Below the pieces are notes generated by a model. That model searched no databases, was not told where the DNA came from, and worked only from the letters and a program-made list of their open reading frames with translations. Made by a program: the position numbers and the translations under genes. A stretch of 8,539 nt of DNA from Phenylobacterium sp. (lineage in GTDB: Bacteria > Pseudomonadota > Alphaproteobacteria > Caulobacterales > Caulobacteraceae), in contig JAQGIJ010000499.1 of the NCBI GenBank assembly GCA_028291285.1, positions 1 through 8,539 of the forward strand, read 5' to 3'. Shown piece by piece: positions 1-5,924 of this stretch (the first letter of the stretch is position 1; the number at the start of each line of letters is the position of its first letter).

Positions 1-124
1 TGCGGCAATGGTCGCGCCCGCCGTGGATCATCAGGATCGGCGGCGCGCCCGCATTGCCCCAGTCCACATAGTGCAGCCGCAGGCGCTGCGAGGTGAAGCT
101 GTGCGAGGTCGGGCCCAGGATCAC
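1..124 (-). CDS. Alpha/beta hydrolase, N-terminal part (cut by window edge)
   Basis: Reading the minus strand from a GTG at 124-122 gives 41 open codons before the window ends. They contain the pattern LRLHYVDWGNAG, then PPILMIHGGRDHC. This is the opening of an alpha/beta hydrolase: a first beta-hairpin, the strand ending in a hydrophobic run, and the HGG oxyanion-hole loop (residues 34-36). The Asp-His-Cys stretch that follows resembles the HG-x-x-D-H-x-x-x-W pattern common in soluble esterase or epoxide-hydrolase-like members. The GTG start is chosen because an AAGGAGA Shine-Dalgarno element lies about 7 bases upstream and no in-frame ATG precedes it. The catalytic Ser, Asp and His lie outside the window, so the substrate cannot be inferred. 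The gene is divergent from the kinase at 295. Confidence 0.8.
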   Translation of the reverse strand, partial: MILGPTSHSFTSQRLRLHYVDWGNAGAPPILMIHGGRDHCR

Positions 125-294
125 GCGCGTCTCTCCTTCCGCGACGGCCGGACGGCGGCCCGCATCCGGTCATACACAGCGCGCCGGGCCTGAGCACCTG
201 CCGTGCGGCTTGTTCGGCGGGCGGAAGGCGGCGATGGTGGGTGCAAGACGGCGCGCGGGCGCGAACCCGCCGCGGTGCAAGGGAGGGAGGACCG
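125..294. promoter_or_regulatory. Divergent intergenic region between hydrolase and kinase genes
   Basis: This 170-base stretch separates two divergently transcribed genes and must hold both promoters if each gene is transcribed from here. I see no convincing sigma-70 pair. A TATGAC element read on the minus strand lies near 167-172 but has no good -35 partner. A small hairpin is possible at 255-270 (GCGGG/CCCGC, six-base loop), just ahead of the kinase ribosome binding site. No open frame in it looks like a gene. Confidence 0.35.
281..290 (+). promoter_or_regulatory. Ribosome binding site of the kinase gene
   Basis: GGGAGGGAGG lies 4 bases before the ATG at 295. It is a strong purine-rich Shine-Dalgarno and decides the start against an in-frame upstream start at 241, which would add 18 Arg/Gly-rich residues with no family resemblance. 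Confidence 0.75.
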
Positions 295-1356
295 ATGTCC
301 GAGACACTGGCGCTCAGCGATTTCGACGGCCTGCTGAATTGGCCCAGGCTCACCGAATGGATCCAGACCCACAACATCCCCGGCGACGGGCCGGTCACCC
401 ATGTCGAGAAGCTCACCGGCGGCTCGCAGAACAACCTCTTCCTGATGACCCGAGGCGGCGAACGGTTCGTGCTGCGGCGGCCGCCCAAGCACCCGCGGGC
501 CAACTCCAACGACACTATGCTGCGCGAGGCCCGCGTGCTGAAGGCGCTGACCGGCAGCGAGGTCCCGCACCCGGCCTTCCACGACGTCTGCGACGACACC
601 TCGGTGATCGGCGTCTGCTTCTACGTCATGGCCCCGCTGGAGGGCTTCTCGCCCAGCCGGGAGCTGCCGGGCCGCTACGCCTCCGACGCCAGGTGGCGAC
701 AGGCCATGGGCGGGGAGCTCATGCGCGGGGCCGCGGCGCTCTCGCGGGTCGACATCAAGGCCGTGGGGCTCGAAGGCTTCGGCAAGTCCGACAACTGGCA
801 CGCGCGGCAGGTCGACCGCTGGCGCTCGCAGCTGGAGGGCTACCGCGAGCTGCCGGGCTACGAGGGCTCGACCCTGCCGCACGTGGACCTGGTCGGCCGT
901 TGGCTCTCCGACAACCTGCCCAGCGACCGGCGCATCGGCCTGATCCACGGCGACTTCCAGTTCCCCAACGTGATGTTCTCGCATCAGGCGCCGAAGATCA
1001 CCGGCATCATCGATTGGGAGCTGACCAGCCTGGGCGATCCGCTGCTCGACGTGGGCTGGGTGCTCTCCAGCTGGTGGGAGGAGGGCGATCCCAAGGAACC
1101 CATGGTGCAGCCCTGGGACGGCTTCATCTCGCGCGCCGAGCTGGTGAAGCTGTACGGCGAGCTGACCGGCCGGGACATGAGCGCCATGCCGTGGTTCTTC
1201 ACCCTGGCCTGCTACAAGCTGGGCTGCATCCTGGAAGGCACCTACGCCCGCTCCAAGGCCGGCCAGGCCGCGGCCGACATCGGCGAGCGGCTGCACGACT
1301 ACGCCCTCTACCTGTTCGCCAAGGCCAAGCAGCTGATCGACACCGGGAAGATCTAA
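295..1356 (+). CDS. Phosphotransferase family protein (APH fold, ACAD10/ACAD11-like kinase)
   Basis: The 353-residue protein is a cytosolic small-molecule kinase of the aminoglycoside-phosphotransferase/choline-kinase fold. The N-lobe shows LTGGSQNNLF (40-49), a glycine-rich nucleotide loop, and FVLRRPP (58-64), where this subfamily has Arg at the usual Lys position. The hinge is around YVMAPLEG (110-117). The catalytic loop is HGDFQFPNVMF (218-228), with Asp220 as the catalytic base and Asn225 as a metal ligand. IIDWE (238-242) supplies the DFG-like metal-binding Asp240. The pattern IIDWELTSLGDPLLDVGW is typical of the N-terminal domain of ACAD10/ACAD11 and of stand-alone bacterial relatives, including LvaA, the 4-hydroxyacyl-CoA kinase of levulinate catabolism. 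Antibiotic resistance is unlikely, as aminoglycoside kinases differ in the substrate lobe. The true substrate is unknown; a hydroxyacyl-CoA would fit the neighbourhood. The gene converges on the thioesterase with 31 bases between stops. Confidence 0.9.
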   Translation: MSETLALSDFDGLLNWPRLTEWIQTHNIPGDGPVTHVEKLTGGSQNNLFLMTRGGERFVLRRPPKHPRANSNDTMLREARVLKALTGSEVPHPAFHDVCDDTSVIGVCFYVMAPLEGFSPSRELPGRYASDARWRQAMGGELMRGAAALSRVDIKAVGLEGFGKSDNWHARQVDRWRSQLEGYRELPGYEGSTLPHVDLVGRWLSDNLPSDRRIGLIHGDFQFPNVMFSHQAPKITGIIDWELTSLGDPLLDVGWVLSSWWEEGDPKEPMVQPWDGFISRAELVKLYGELTGRDMSAMPWFFTLACYKLGCILEGTYARSKAGQAAADIGERLHDYALYLFAKAKQLIDTGKI

Positions 1357-1361
1357 GACCG

Positions 1362-1384
1362 CCTCTCCCGCAGGCGGGGAGAGG
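1362..1384. terminator. Hairpin between convergent genes, possible bidirectional terminator or dispersed palindromic repeat
   Basis: CCTCTCCC at 1362-1369 pairs perfectly with GGGAGAGG at 1377-1384 around a seven-base loop. It fills the 31-base gap between the convergent stops at 1356 and 1388. Neither side has a run of T, so it is not a classical intrinsic terminator. Its sequence type (CCTCTCCC...GGGAGAGG) is one I associate with dispersed intergenic palindromes in GC-rich proteobacteria; that is memory, not a search. Confidence 0.55.
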
Positions 1385-1387
1385 GCT

Positions 1388-2194
1388 TCAGGCCTTCTCC
1401 GCCGCCGCCAGGGGTCCCGCCAACGGGTTGTCCAGCTGCGGCCGGCGCTGCGCCACCGCTGCGGCCGAGCCGAAGCCGATCGGGCCGCGCTGGTCGTAGA
1501 TGCGGGTCTGGCCGACCGCCACCCCGGCCGTGGACTGGTGATCGGTCACCTCGAAGCCCATCCAGCCGCCTTCAGGCAGGCGATGCAGGTACAGGGTGGT
1601 CTCGGTGTTGATGTACTCCACGCCGTTCTCGCCCGAGTGGCTGAACGGGCTGCTGAAGTCCGAGGCGAGCGCCGCCTGGCCGAACGGGCTGAGCGGCACG
1701 CCCGCCACCAACTCGCGGTAGTCCTTCATCCAGGCGCGCTTCAGCCCCAGGTGGCCGAAGCCGCCGGCGGCGATCCGCAGATGCCACTTCCAGCGGCCGG
1801 CGTCGTCGGACAGGTCCTCTGGACCCCTCGCGTCCCAGTCCGGCGGCGACCAGACCTGGCCCGGGACGGCTTGGGTGTGGCGCAGGATCTGGCAGGTGGC
1901 CCGGGCGCGGGAGGTTCCGCCGGCGATCAGCTCGGCCTCCACCAGCCGCACGCGTCCGCCGTCCCGCACCACCCGCGTCTCTACGGTGGTGCGCGAGAAG
2001 TCGGCCAGGCCGTAGAGCTCCACGGTGAAGCGCGCGGGCACGAAGCCTGGCTCCAGGTAGTGGCGCTCGATCTCGTGGCCCAGGAGGCCGCAGACCACCC
2101 GGCCCATCAGGCTGTCGGCGCGCCACGGTCCGGCGCTGATCGGATTGGCGAAATAGGCGCCGTCCTCGGCGCGCCAGTAGGCTTCTTCGGTCAT
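1388..2194 (-). CDS. Acyl-CoA thioesterase family protein (TesB-like double hotdog)
   Basis: The protein has 268 residues, the usual size for a fused two-hotdog acyl-CoA thioesterase, which hydrolyses acyl-CoA to free acid and CoA in the cytosol. The N-terminal hotdog spans about residues 10-108 (GPWRADSLMGRVVCGLLGHEI, then strand-rich TVELYGLADFSRTTVETRVV). The C-terminal hotdog spans about 150-250 and holds ASDFSS (177-182), INTETTLYLHR (195-205) and IGFGSAAAVAQ (239-249). Asp179 and Gln249 sit where E. coli TesB has its catalytic Asp and Gln. The position of the TesB Thr appears to be Asn196 here, by hand alignment. The ATG is supported by TGGAGAA about 5 bases upstream. The gene is last in the minus-strand operon, 64 bases after the crotonase stop. 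It may recycle CoA or release the final product; chain-length preference cannot be predicted. Confidence 0.85.
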   Translation of the reverse strand: MTEEAYWRAEDGAYFANPISAGPWRADSLMGRVVCGLLGHEIERHYLEPGFVPARFTVELYGLADFSRTTVETRVVRDGGRVRLVEAELIAGGTSRARATCQILRHTQAVPGQVWSPPDWDARGPEDLSDDAGRWKWHLRIAAGGFGHLGLKRAWMKDYRELVAGVPLSPFGQAALASDFSSPFSHSGENGVEYINTETTLYLHRLPEGGWMGFEVTDHQSTAGVAVGQTRIYDQRGPIGFGSAAAVAQRRPQLDNPLAGPLAAAEKA

Positions 2195-2258
2195 CGGTTC
2201 TCCAGGCTGCGCCCCCAGCGCGGTCCGTCAGGTTGAAAAACCCGATCGGGAAATGGCT

Positions 2259-3065
2259 CTAGGCCAGCCGATAGCTGGGGTCGCGCTTCTCGAAAAATGC
2301 GTTCTGCTTCTCGATTGCGTCCGCCGTGGCCTGAGAGATGTGCACCGCGCGGTGCTCCATCTCGATGGCCGCCTCCAGGCTGCCGGCGCCCTGGTTCAGC
2401 CACAGCGACTGCTTGGTCAGCATCACCCCGATCGGCACGTTGACAGCGATCCGCTGCGCGAGCTCCAGGGCGGCGTCCATCAGCTGGTCGTCGGGCACGG
2501 CGCGCAGCACAAGGCCGATGCGCTCGGCCTCCTCAGCCAGCACCGGGCGGGCGGTGAGCAGCAGCTCGGCGGCCCGCTGGGCGCCGATCTGCCGCGGCAG
2601 CAGGTAGGAGAGGCCGAGTTCGGCGCCGGTGCCGGCGTTGTGGATGGCGTTGACGAACTTGGCGGAGTTCGAAGCGATGGCCATGTCGGAGGCGAGGCTG
2701 AGCGCATAGCCGATGCCGGCGACCGTGCCGTTGAGCGCGGCGATCACCGGCTGCGGCAGGCTGCGCAGCGCCAGCGGCACGCGCGAGAGCCGGGCGAGGA
2801 ACTGCTTCTTGGCATAATGGCCGCTGAGCCCCTGCGCCGCCTCCGGATCGGGGCCGGCGCCGCGCAGGTCGTGGCCGGTGCAGAAGGCCGGACCCGCCCC
2901 GGTCAGGATCACCGCGCGGATCGAAAGGTCCAGGCGGGTCTCGTCGAGGATCTCCACCAGCCGGTCGTACATGGCGTGGGTGAAGGCGTTGCGCGCCTCG
3001 GGCCGGTTCAGGGTGATGCGGCGCACGCCCGGCGCCGGCATGTCGATCAGGATCTCGTCGGACAA
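2259..3065 (-). CDS. Enoyl-CoA hydratase/isomerase family protein (crotonase fold), probably not a hydratase
   Basis: From the chosen TTG at 3065 the protein has 268 residues, normal for a crotonase. NRPEARNAF (20-28), FCTGHDL (61-67, first oxyanion-hole strand) and AGIG (116-119, second oxyanion-hole loop) fix the family; these enzymes act on the acyl thioester in the cytosol. The positions of the two rat enoyl-CoA hydratase glutamates (E144, E164) fall on Ala121 and Ile141. Glu149 in GAELGLSYLLPR sits where delta3,delta2-enoyl-CoA isomerases carry their single catalytic Glu. I therefore favour isomerase or another crotonase reaction over hydration. An upstream TTG at 3104 would add 13 residues, but its Shine-Dalgarno region lies inside a GC hairpin (3106-3126). 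The TTG at 3065 has GCGAGGG just upstream and starts at the usual SDEILID position. It is fourth in the operon. Confidence 0.85.
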   Translation of the reverse strand: MSDEILIDMPAPGVRRITLNRPEARNAFTHAMYDRLVEILDETRLDLSIRAVILTGAGPAFCTGHDLRGAGPDPEAAQGLSGHYAKKQFLARLSRVPLALRSLPQPVIAALNGTVAGIGYALSLASDMAIASNSAKFVNAIHNAGTGAELGLSYLLPRQIGAQRAAELLLTARPVLAEEAERIGLVLRAVPDDQLMDAALELAQRIAVNVPIGVMLTKQSLWLNQGAGSLEAAIEMEHRAVHISQATADAIEKQNAFFEKRDPSYRLA

Positions 3066-3105
3066 GGGGGCCCTCGCTTCGCTGCCGGCGAACTCTAACG
3101 CCAAA

Positions 3106-3126
3106 GCGCGCCCGAGAAAGGCGCGC
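3106..3126 (-). other. Intercistronic GC hairpin between oxidoreductase and crotonase genes
   Basis: GCGCGCC (3106-3112) and GGCGCGC (3120-3126) form a perfect seven-base-pair stem with a seven-base loop. In the minus-strand transcript it is followed by UUUGG, too short a U tract for a confident terminator. It lies 10 to 30 bases after the oxidoreductase stop and could act as a partial terminator, an mRNA-stability element or simply be GC chance. Confidence 0.35.
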
Positions 3127-3135
3127 GGGCGCGGG

Positions 3136-4143
3136 TCAGATGTCGAGCACGATTTTGGAGAAGTGGGCGCCCTTCTCCTGGCGGCGGAAGGCCTCGGCGA
3201 TCTCCGCCAGCGGGACGTGGCTGTCGATCACCGGCCGGATCCCATTCGCCTCGATGGCGCGGATGTAGTCGAGCTGGTGGCGCCGGCTGCCGACGGTGAG
3301 GCCGATCAGCTTCTGCTGCTTGCCCATCAGCACCGCGGTCGGGATCTCTCCGGCGCGGCCGGTCAGCACGCCGATCAGCGCGATGTGGCCGCCCACCCGG
3401 CAGGCGGTCATCGACTGCGGTAGGGTGCCCGGGCCGCCGATCTCCACCACATGGTCGACGCCGCGGCCGCCGGTGAGCCGGCGCGTGGCGGCGCCCCACT
3501 TCGGTTCCGACCGGTAGTTGATCAGGTGGTCGGCCCCGAGCTCTCTCATCCGCTCGAGCTTCTCGTCGGAGGAGGAGGTGGCGATGACGGTGCAGCCGGC
3601 GGCCTTGGCGATCTGCAGCGCCAGCACCGAGACGCCGCCGGTCCCCTGGACGAGCACGCTTTCGCCCGCCTTCAGGCCGCCGTCGACCACCAGGCCACGC
3701 CAGGCGGTGACGCCGGCGCAGGTGATGGTGGCGCTCTCCGCCGGGCTCCAGCCCTTCGGCGCGCGGGTGAAGGCGGTGGCCTCGCGGACCACTAGCTCAC
3801 AGGCGTAGCCGTCGATGCCGTCGCCCGGCACGCGGGTGAAGCCGTGGTCCGGCGCCTCACCGTCCAGCCAGTCGGGGAAGAAGGTGGAGACCACCTGGTC
3901 GCCGACCGCGAACTCGGTGACACCCTCGCCCACGGCCAGCACCTCGCCGGCGCCGTCCGACATCGGGATTCGGCCGTTCTCGGTGGGGATCATGCCCGCC
4001 ACCACGGCATAGTCGTGGTAGTTCAGCGAGCTGGCGCGGATACGCACTAGGATCTGCCCCGGCCCCGGCTGGCCGGGGTCGGGCAGGTCGACCAGCTTCA
4101 GGCTGTCGAGGCTCGCGGGGGTCTGGACCTGGATCGCTTTCAT
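3136..4143 (-). CDS. Zinc-free MDR-family NAD(P)-dependent oxidoreductase (quinone oxidoreductase-like)
   Basis: The 335-residue protein is a medium-chain dehydrogenase/reductase. The GroES-like domain covers about 25-125 (ILVRIRASSLNYHD, SDGAGEVLAVGEGVTEF, GDQV). The Rossmann domain follows, with the nucleotide-binding strand VLVQGTGGVS (163-172) and ATSSSDEKLERMRELGAD (188-205), where serines plus Lys195 suggest NADPH, though this is only a tendency. The catalytic-zinc Cys/His set and the four-Cys structural-zinc lobe are absent: the position of the first zinc Cys reads LNYHD. It therefore resembles zinc-independent quinone or enoyl reductases and the many proteins named NAD(P)-dependent alcohol dehydrogenase. 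The ATG has TAAGGA about 7 bases upstream. It lies 38 bases after the amidohydrolase stop, third in the operon. An enoyl-CoA, quinone or carbonyl reduction step is plausible; the substrate is unknown. Confidence 0.87.
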   Translation of the reverse strand: MKAIQVQTPASLDSLKLVDLPDPGQPGPGQILVRIRASSLNYHDYAVVAGMIPTENGRIPMSDGAGEVLAVGEGVTEFAVGDQVVSTFFPDWLDGEAPDHGFTRVPGDGIDGYACELVVREATAFTRAPKGWSPAESATITCAGVTAWRGLVVDGGLKAGESVLVQGTGGVSVLALQIAKAAGCTVIATSSSDEKLERMRELGADHLINYRSEPKWGAATRRLTGGRGVDHVVEIGGPGTLPQSMTACRVGGHIALIGVLTGRAGEIPTAVLMGKQQKLIGLTVGSRRHQLDYIRAIEANGIRPVIDSHVPLAEIAEAFRRQEKGAHFSKIVLDI

Positions 4144-4181
4144 GACGAGATCCTTAGCCGATCAGCCGACGAGCCTCCACG

Positions 4182-5924
4182 TCACGCGGGGACAGGCGCG
4201 ACGGGCGCCGACTGGGCGCCGCGCACCAGCCCGCCGGGCAGGGCGCCCGTGGGCTGGCCGTCGCGATAGGTCACCTGGCCGTTCTTCACCGTGACCGCGT
4301 AGCCGTCGGCGCCCTGGCGCAGCCGCCGCCCGCCCGCAGGCAGGTCGTAGACCACGTCCGGCGCGTGCAGCCGGAGCCTGGCCATGTCGATGATGTTGAC
4401 GTCGGCCTTGTAGCCCGGCGCCAGGCGCCCGCGGTCCGCCAGGCCCACCGCGCGGGCGGGCTCGTCGGTCAGCGCCTGGATGGCGCGGGAGAGGTCGACC
4501 TTCTCCGCGCCCTTCGCGTCGCGGACCCAGGTCTGCAGGAAGAAGGTGGGGAAGCTCGCGTCGCAGATCATGCCGTAGTGGGCGCCGCCATCGCCCAGGC
4601 CCAGCACCGTGTGCGGGTGCGCCGCCATCACCCGCGCGGCGTCGAGGTTGCCGTCGCGGTAGTTCGCGCCCGGCTGGAAGATGATCGCGCGGCCTTCATT
4701 CTCCAGCAGCAGGTCGTAGGCGTACTCGTGCGGGGTGAGGCCGCGCAGCGCCGCCTGGTTCTGGATCATGTCGGAGGGGTCCGGCTCATAGTTCGGCGGA
4801 TCGCCCATCACATAGCCGAAGCGGAAGGCGTTCACGGTCTTGATCGACACCGGGTTGGTGTCCACCGGCTGCTCGGAGAGCAGCTGGGCGCGCATCATCG
4901 GATCGCGCATCGCCTTGACCTTCTCCGCCAGCGGCAGGCCGAGCAGCGGCTTGAAGCTGGGGTGCAGCGAGAACGGGTGGAAGGAGAGGTCCAGGCCGTA
5001 GAGCATGCCCACCGGCCGCGGGAACACCTGGGCGCGCATCTCCACGCCGTCCGCGTTCGCCTCGTCCAGCAGGCCGAGGTATTTGCGCCAGGCCGCCGGA
5101 TCGCCGGTCGGCATCTGCAGCAGCGAGAAGGACAGCGGCCGCTGCGCCGTCTCGGCGATGCGGCGCATCAGGCCGAACTCCTCGTGGGCGTCGCCGATGA
5201 TGTCGGGGATGATCTGGTAGACGCCGGCGCCGGCGTCGCGAAGGCCGGCGGCCAGCGCCTTCAGCTCGTCCTCCTCGGAGTGCAGGCTGGGGGCGAGCTC
5301 GCCGGCCTTGGTCCGGTGCATCATGTTGCGCGAGGTGGTGACGCCGAGCGCGCCGGCGCGCACCGCCTCGGCGGTGAGCTGGCGCATCTTCTGCAGGTCT
5401 TCGCTGGACGGCGGCTCGCGCTGCGCCCCGCGTTCGCCCATGACATAGACCCGCACCGCCGAGTGCGGCAGCTGGGCGGCCACGTCGATGTCCAGAGGGC
5501 GCTGGCCGAGCGCGTTCAGATAATCCGGGAAGGTCTCCCAGGTCCACGGCAGGCCGGCGGCCATGACCACCTCGGGGATGTCCTCGACGCCTTCCATCAG
5601 CTCGATCAGCATCTCGTGGTGGTTGGGCTTGCAGGGGGCGAAGCCGACGCCGCAGTTGCCCATGACCACGGAGGTCACGCCGTGGTTGGAGGAGGGCGCC
5701 ATGCGGCTCTCCCAGGTGGCCTGGCCGTCGTAGTGGGTGTGGATGTCGATGAAGCCGGGCGTCACCACCTTGCCGCGGGCGTCGATCTCTTCGGCGCCGG
5801 AGCCGGTCACGCGCCCGACGGCGGCGATGCGCCCGTCCTTGAGGGCGACGTCGCCGGTGAAGGCCGGCCCGCCCGAGCCGTCGTGGATCTCGCCACCGCG
5901 GATCACCAGATCATAGTCAGCCAT
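4182..5924 (-). CDS. Amidohydrolase family protein, N-acyl-D-amino-acid deacylase-like
   Basis: The 580-residue enzyme has the amidohydrolase layout: an N-terminal beta-strand segment (DLVIRGGEIHDGSG, 5-18), a TIM barrel from about 55 to 495, and a closing beta-sandwich (GRLAPGYKADVNIID 499-513; VTVKNGQVTYRDGQPTG 544-560). Likely metal residues are His62 and His64 in DIHTHYD, Cys91 in GNCGVGF (the bridging Cys typical of D-aminoacylases) and Asp445 in GDGGAH. EGVEDIPE and GLPWTWETFPDYL (111-136) mark the D-aminoacylase-like subgroup. The two later His ligands of classical D-aminoacylase seem to be absent (see findings). The likely reaction is hydrolysis of an amide or other acyl-nitrogen bond, in the cytosol, as no signal peptide is seen. 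A strong GGAGGAA lies 5 bases before the ATG. The start overlaps the regulator's end by 8 bases, implying translational coupling. Exact substrate unknown. Confidence 0.88.
   Translation of the reverse strand: MADYDLVIRGGEIHDGSGGPAFTGDVALKDGRIAAVGRVTGSGAEEIDARGKVVTPGFIDIHTHYDGQATWESRMAPSSNHGVTSVVMGNCGVGFAPCKPNHHEMLIELMEGVEDIPEVVMAAGLPWTWETFPDYLNALGQRPLDIDVAAQLPHSAVRVYVMGERGAQREPPSSEDLQKMRQLTAEAVRAGALGVTTSRNMMHRTKAGELAPSLHSEEDELKALAAGLRDAGAGVYQIIPDIIGDAHEEFGLMRRIAETAQRPLSFSLLQMPTGDPAAWRKYLGLLDEANADGVEMRAQVFPRPVGMLYGLDLSFHPFSLHPSFKPLLGLPLAEKVKAMRDPMMRAQLLSEQPVDTNPVSIKTVNAFRFGYVMGDPPNYEPDPSDMIQNQAALRGLTPHEYAYDLLLENEGRAIIFQPGANYRDGNLDAARVMAAHPHTVLGLGDGGAHYGMICDASFPTFFLQTWVRDAKGAEKVDLSRAIQALTDEPARAVGLADRGRLAPGYKADVNIIDMARLRLHAPDVVYDLPAGGRRLRQGADGYAVTVKNGQVTYRDGQPTGALPGGLVRGAQSAPVAPVPA

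Noticed and set aside
240..281. Direct repeat GGTGCAAG at 240-247 and 274-281 ahead of the kinase
   Set aside because: Two eight-base copies in a GC-rich leader are easily due to chance; there is no third copy or symmetry to suggest an operator.
121..1296. Minus-strand open frame opposite the kinase
   Set aside because: It is antisense shadow with low-complexity composition and no recognisable fold.
295..1356. Aminoglycoside resistance kinase
   Set aside because: The motifs match the ACAD10/11-type branch of the APH fold rather than antibiotic kinases, and the context is acyl-CoA metabolism.
93..1499. Long open frame on the plus strand overlapping the kinase gene in another frame
   Set aside because: It is Arg/Gly/Ala/Pro-rich with no domain pattern and exists because stops are rare in GC-rich codons; the 295-1356 frame has clear kinase motifs.
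2236..2250. CCCGATCGGG followed by five T on the transcribed minus strand, as an intrinsic terminator between crotonase and thioesterase
   Set aside because: With a minimal four-base loop only three base pairs remain, too weak a stem, and the thioesterase appears to belong to the same operon.
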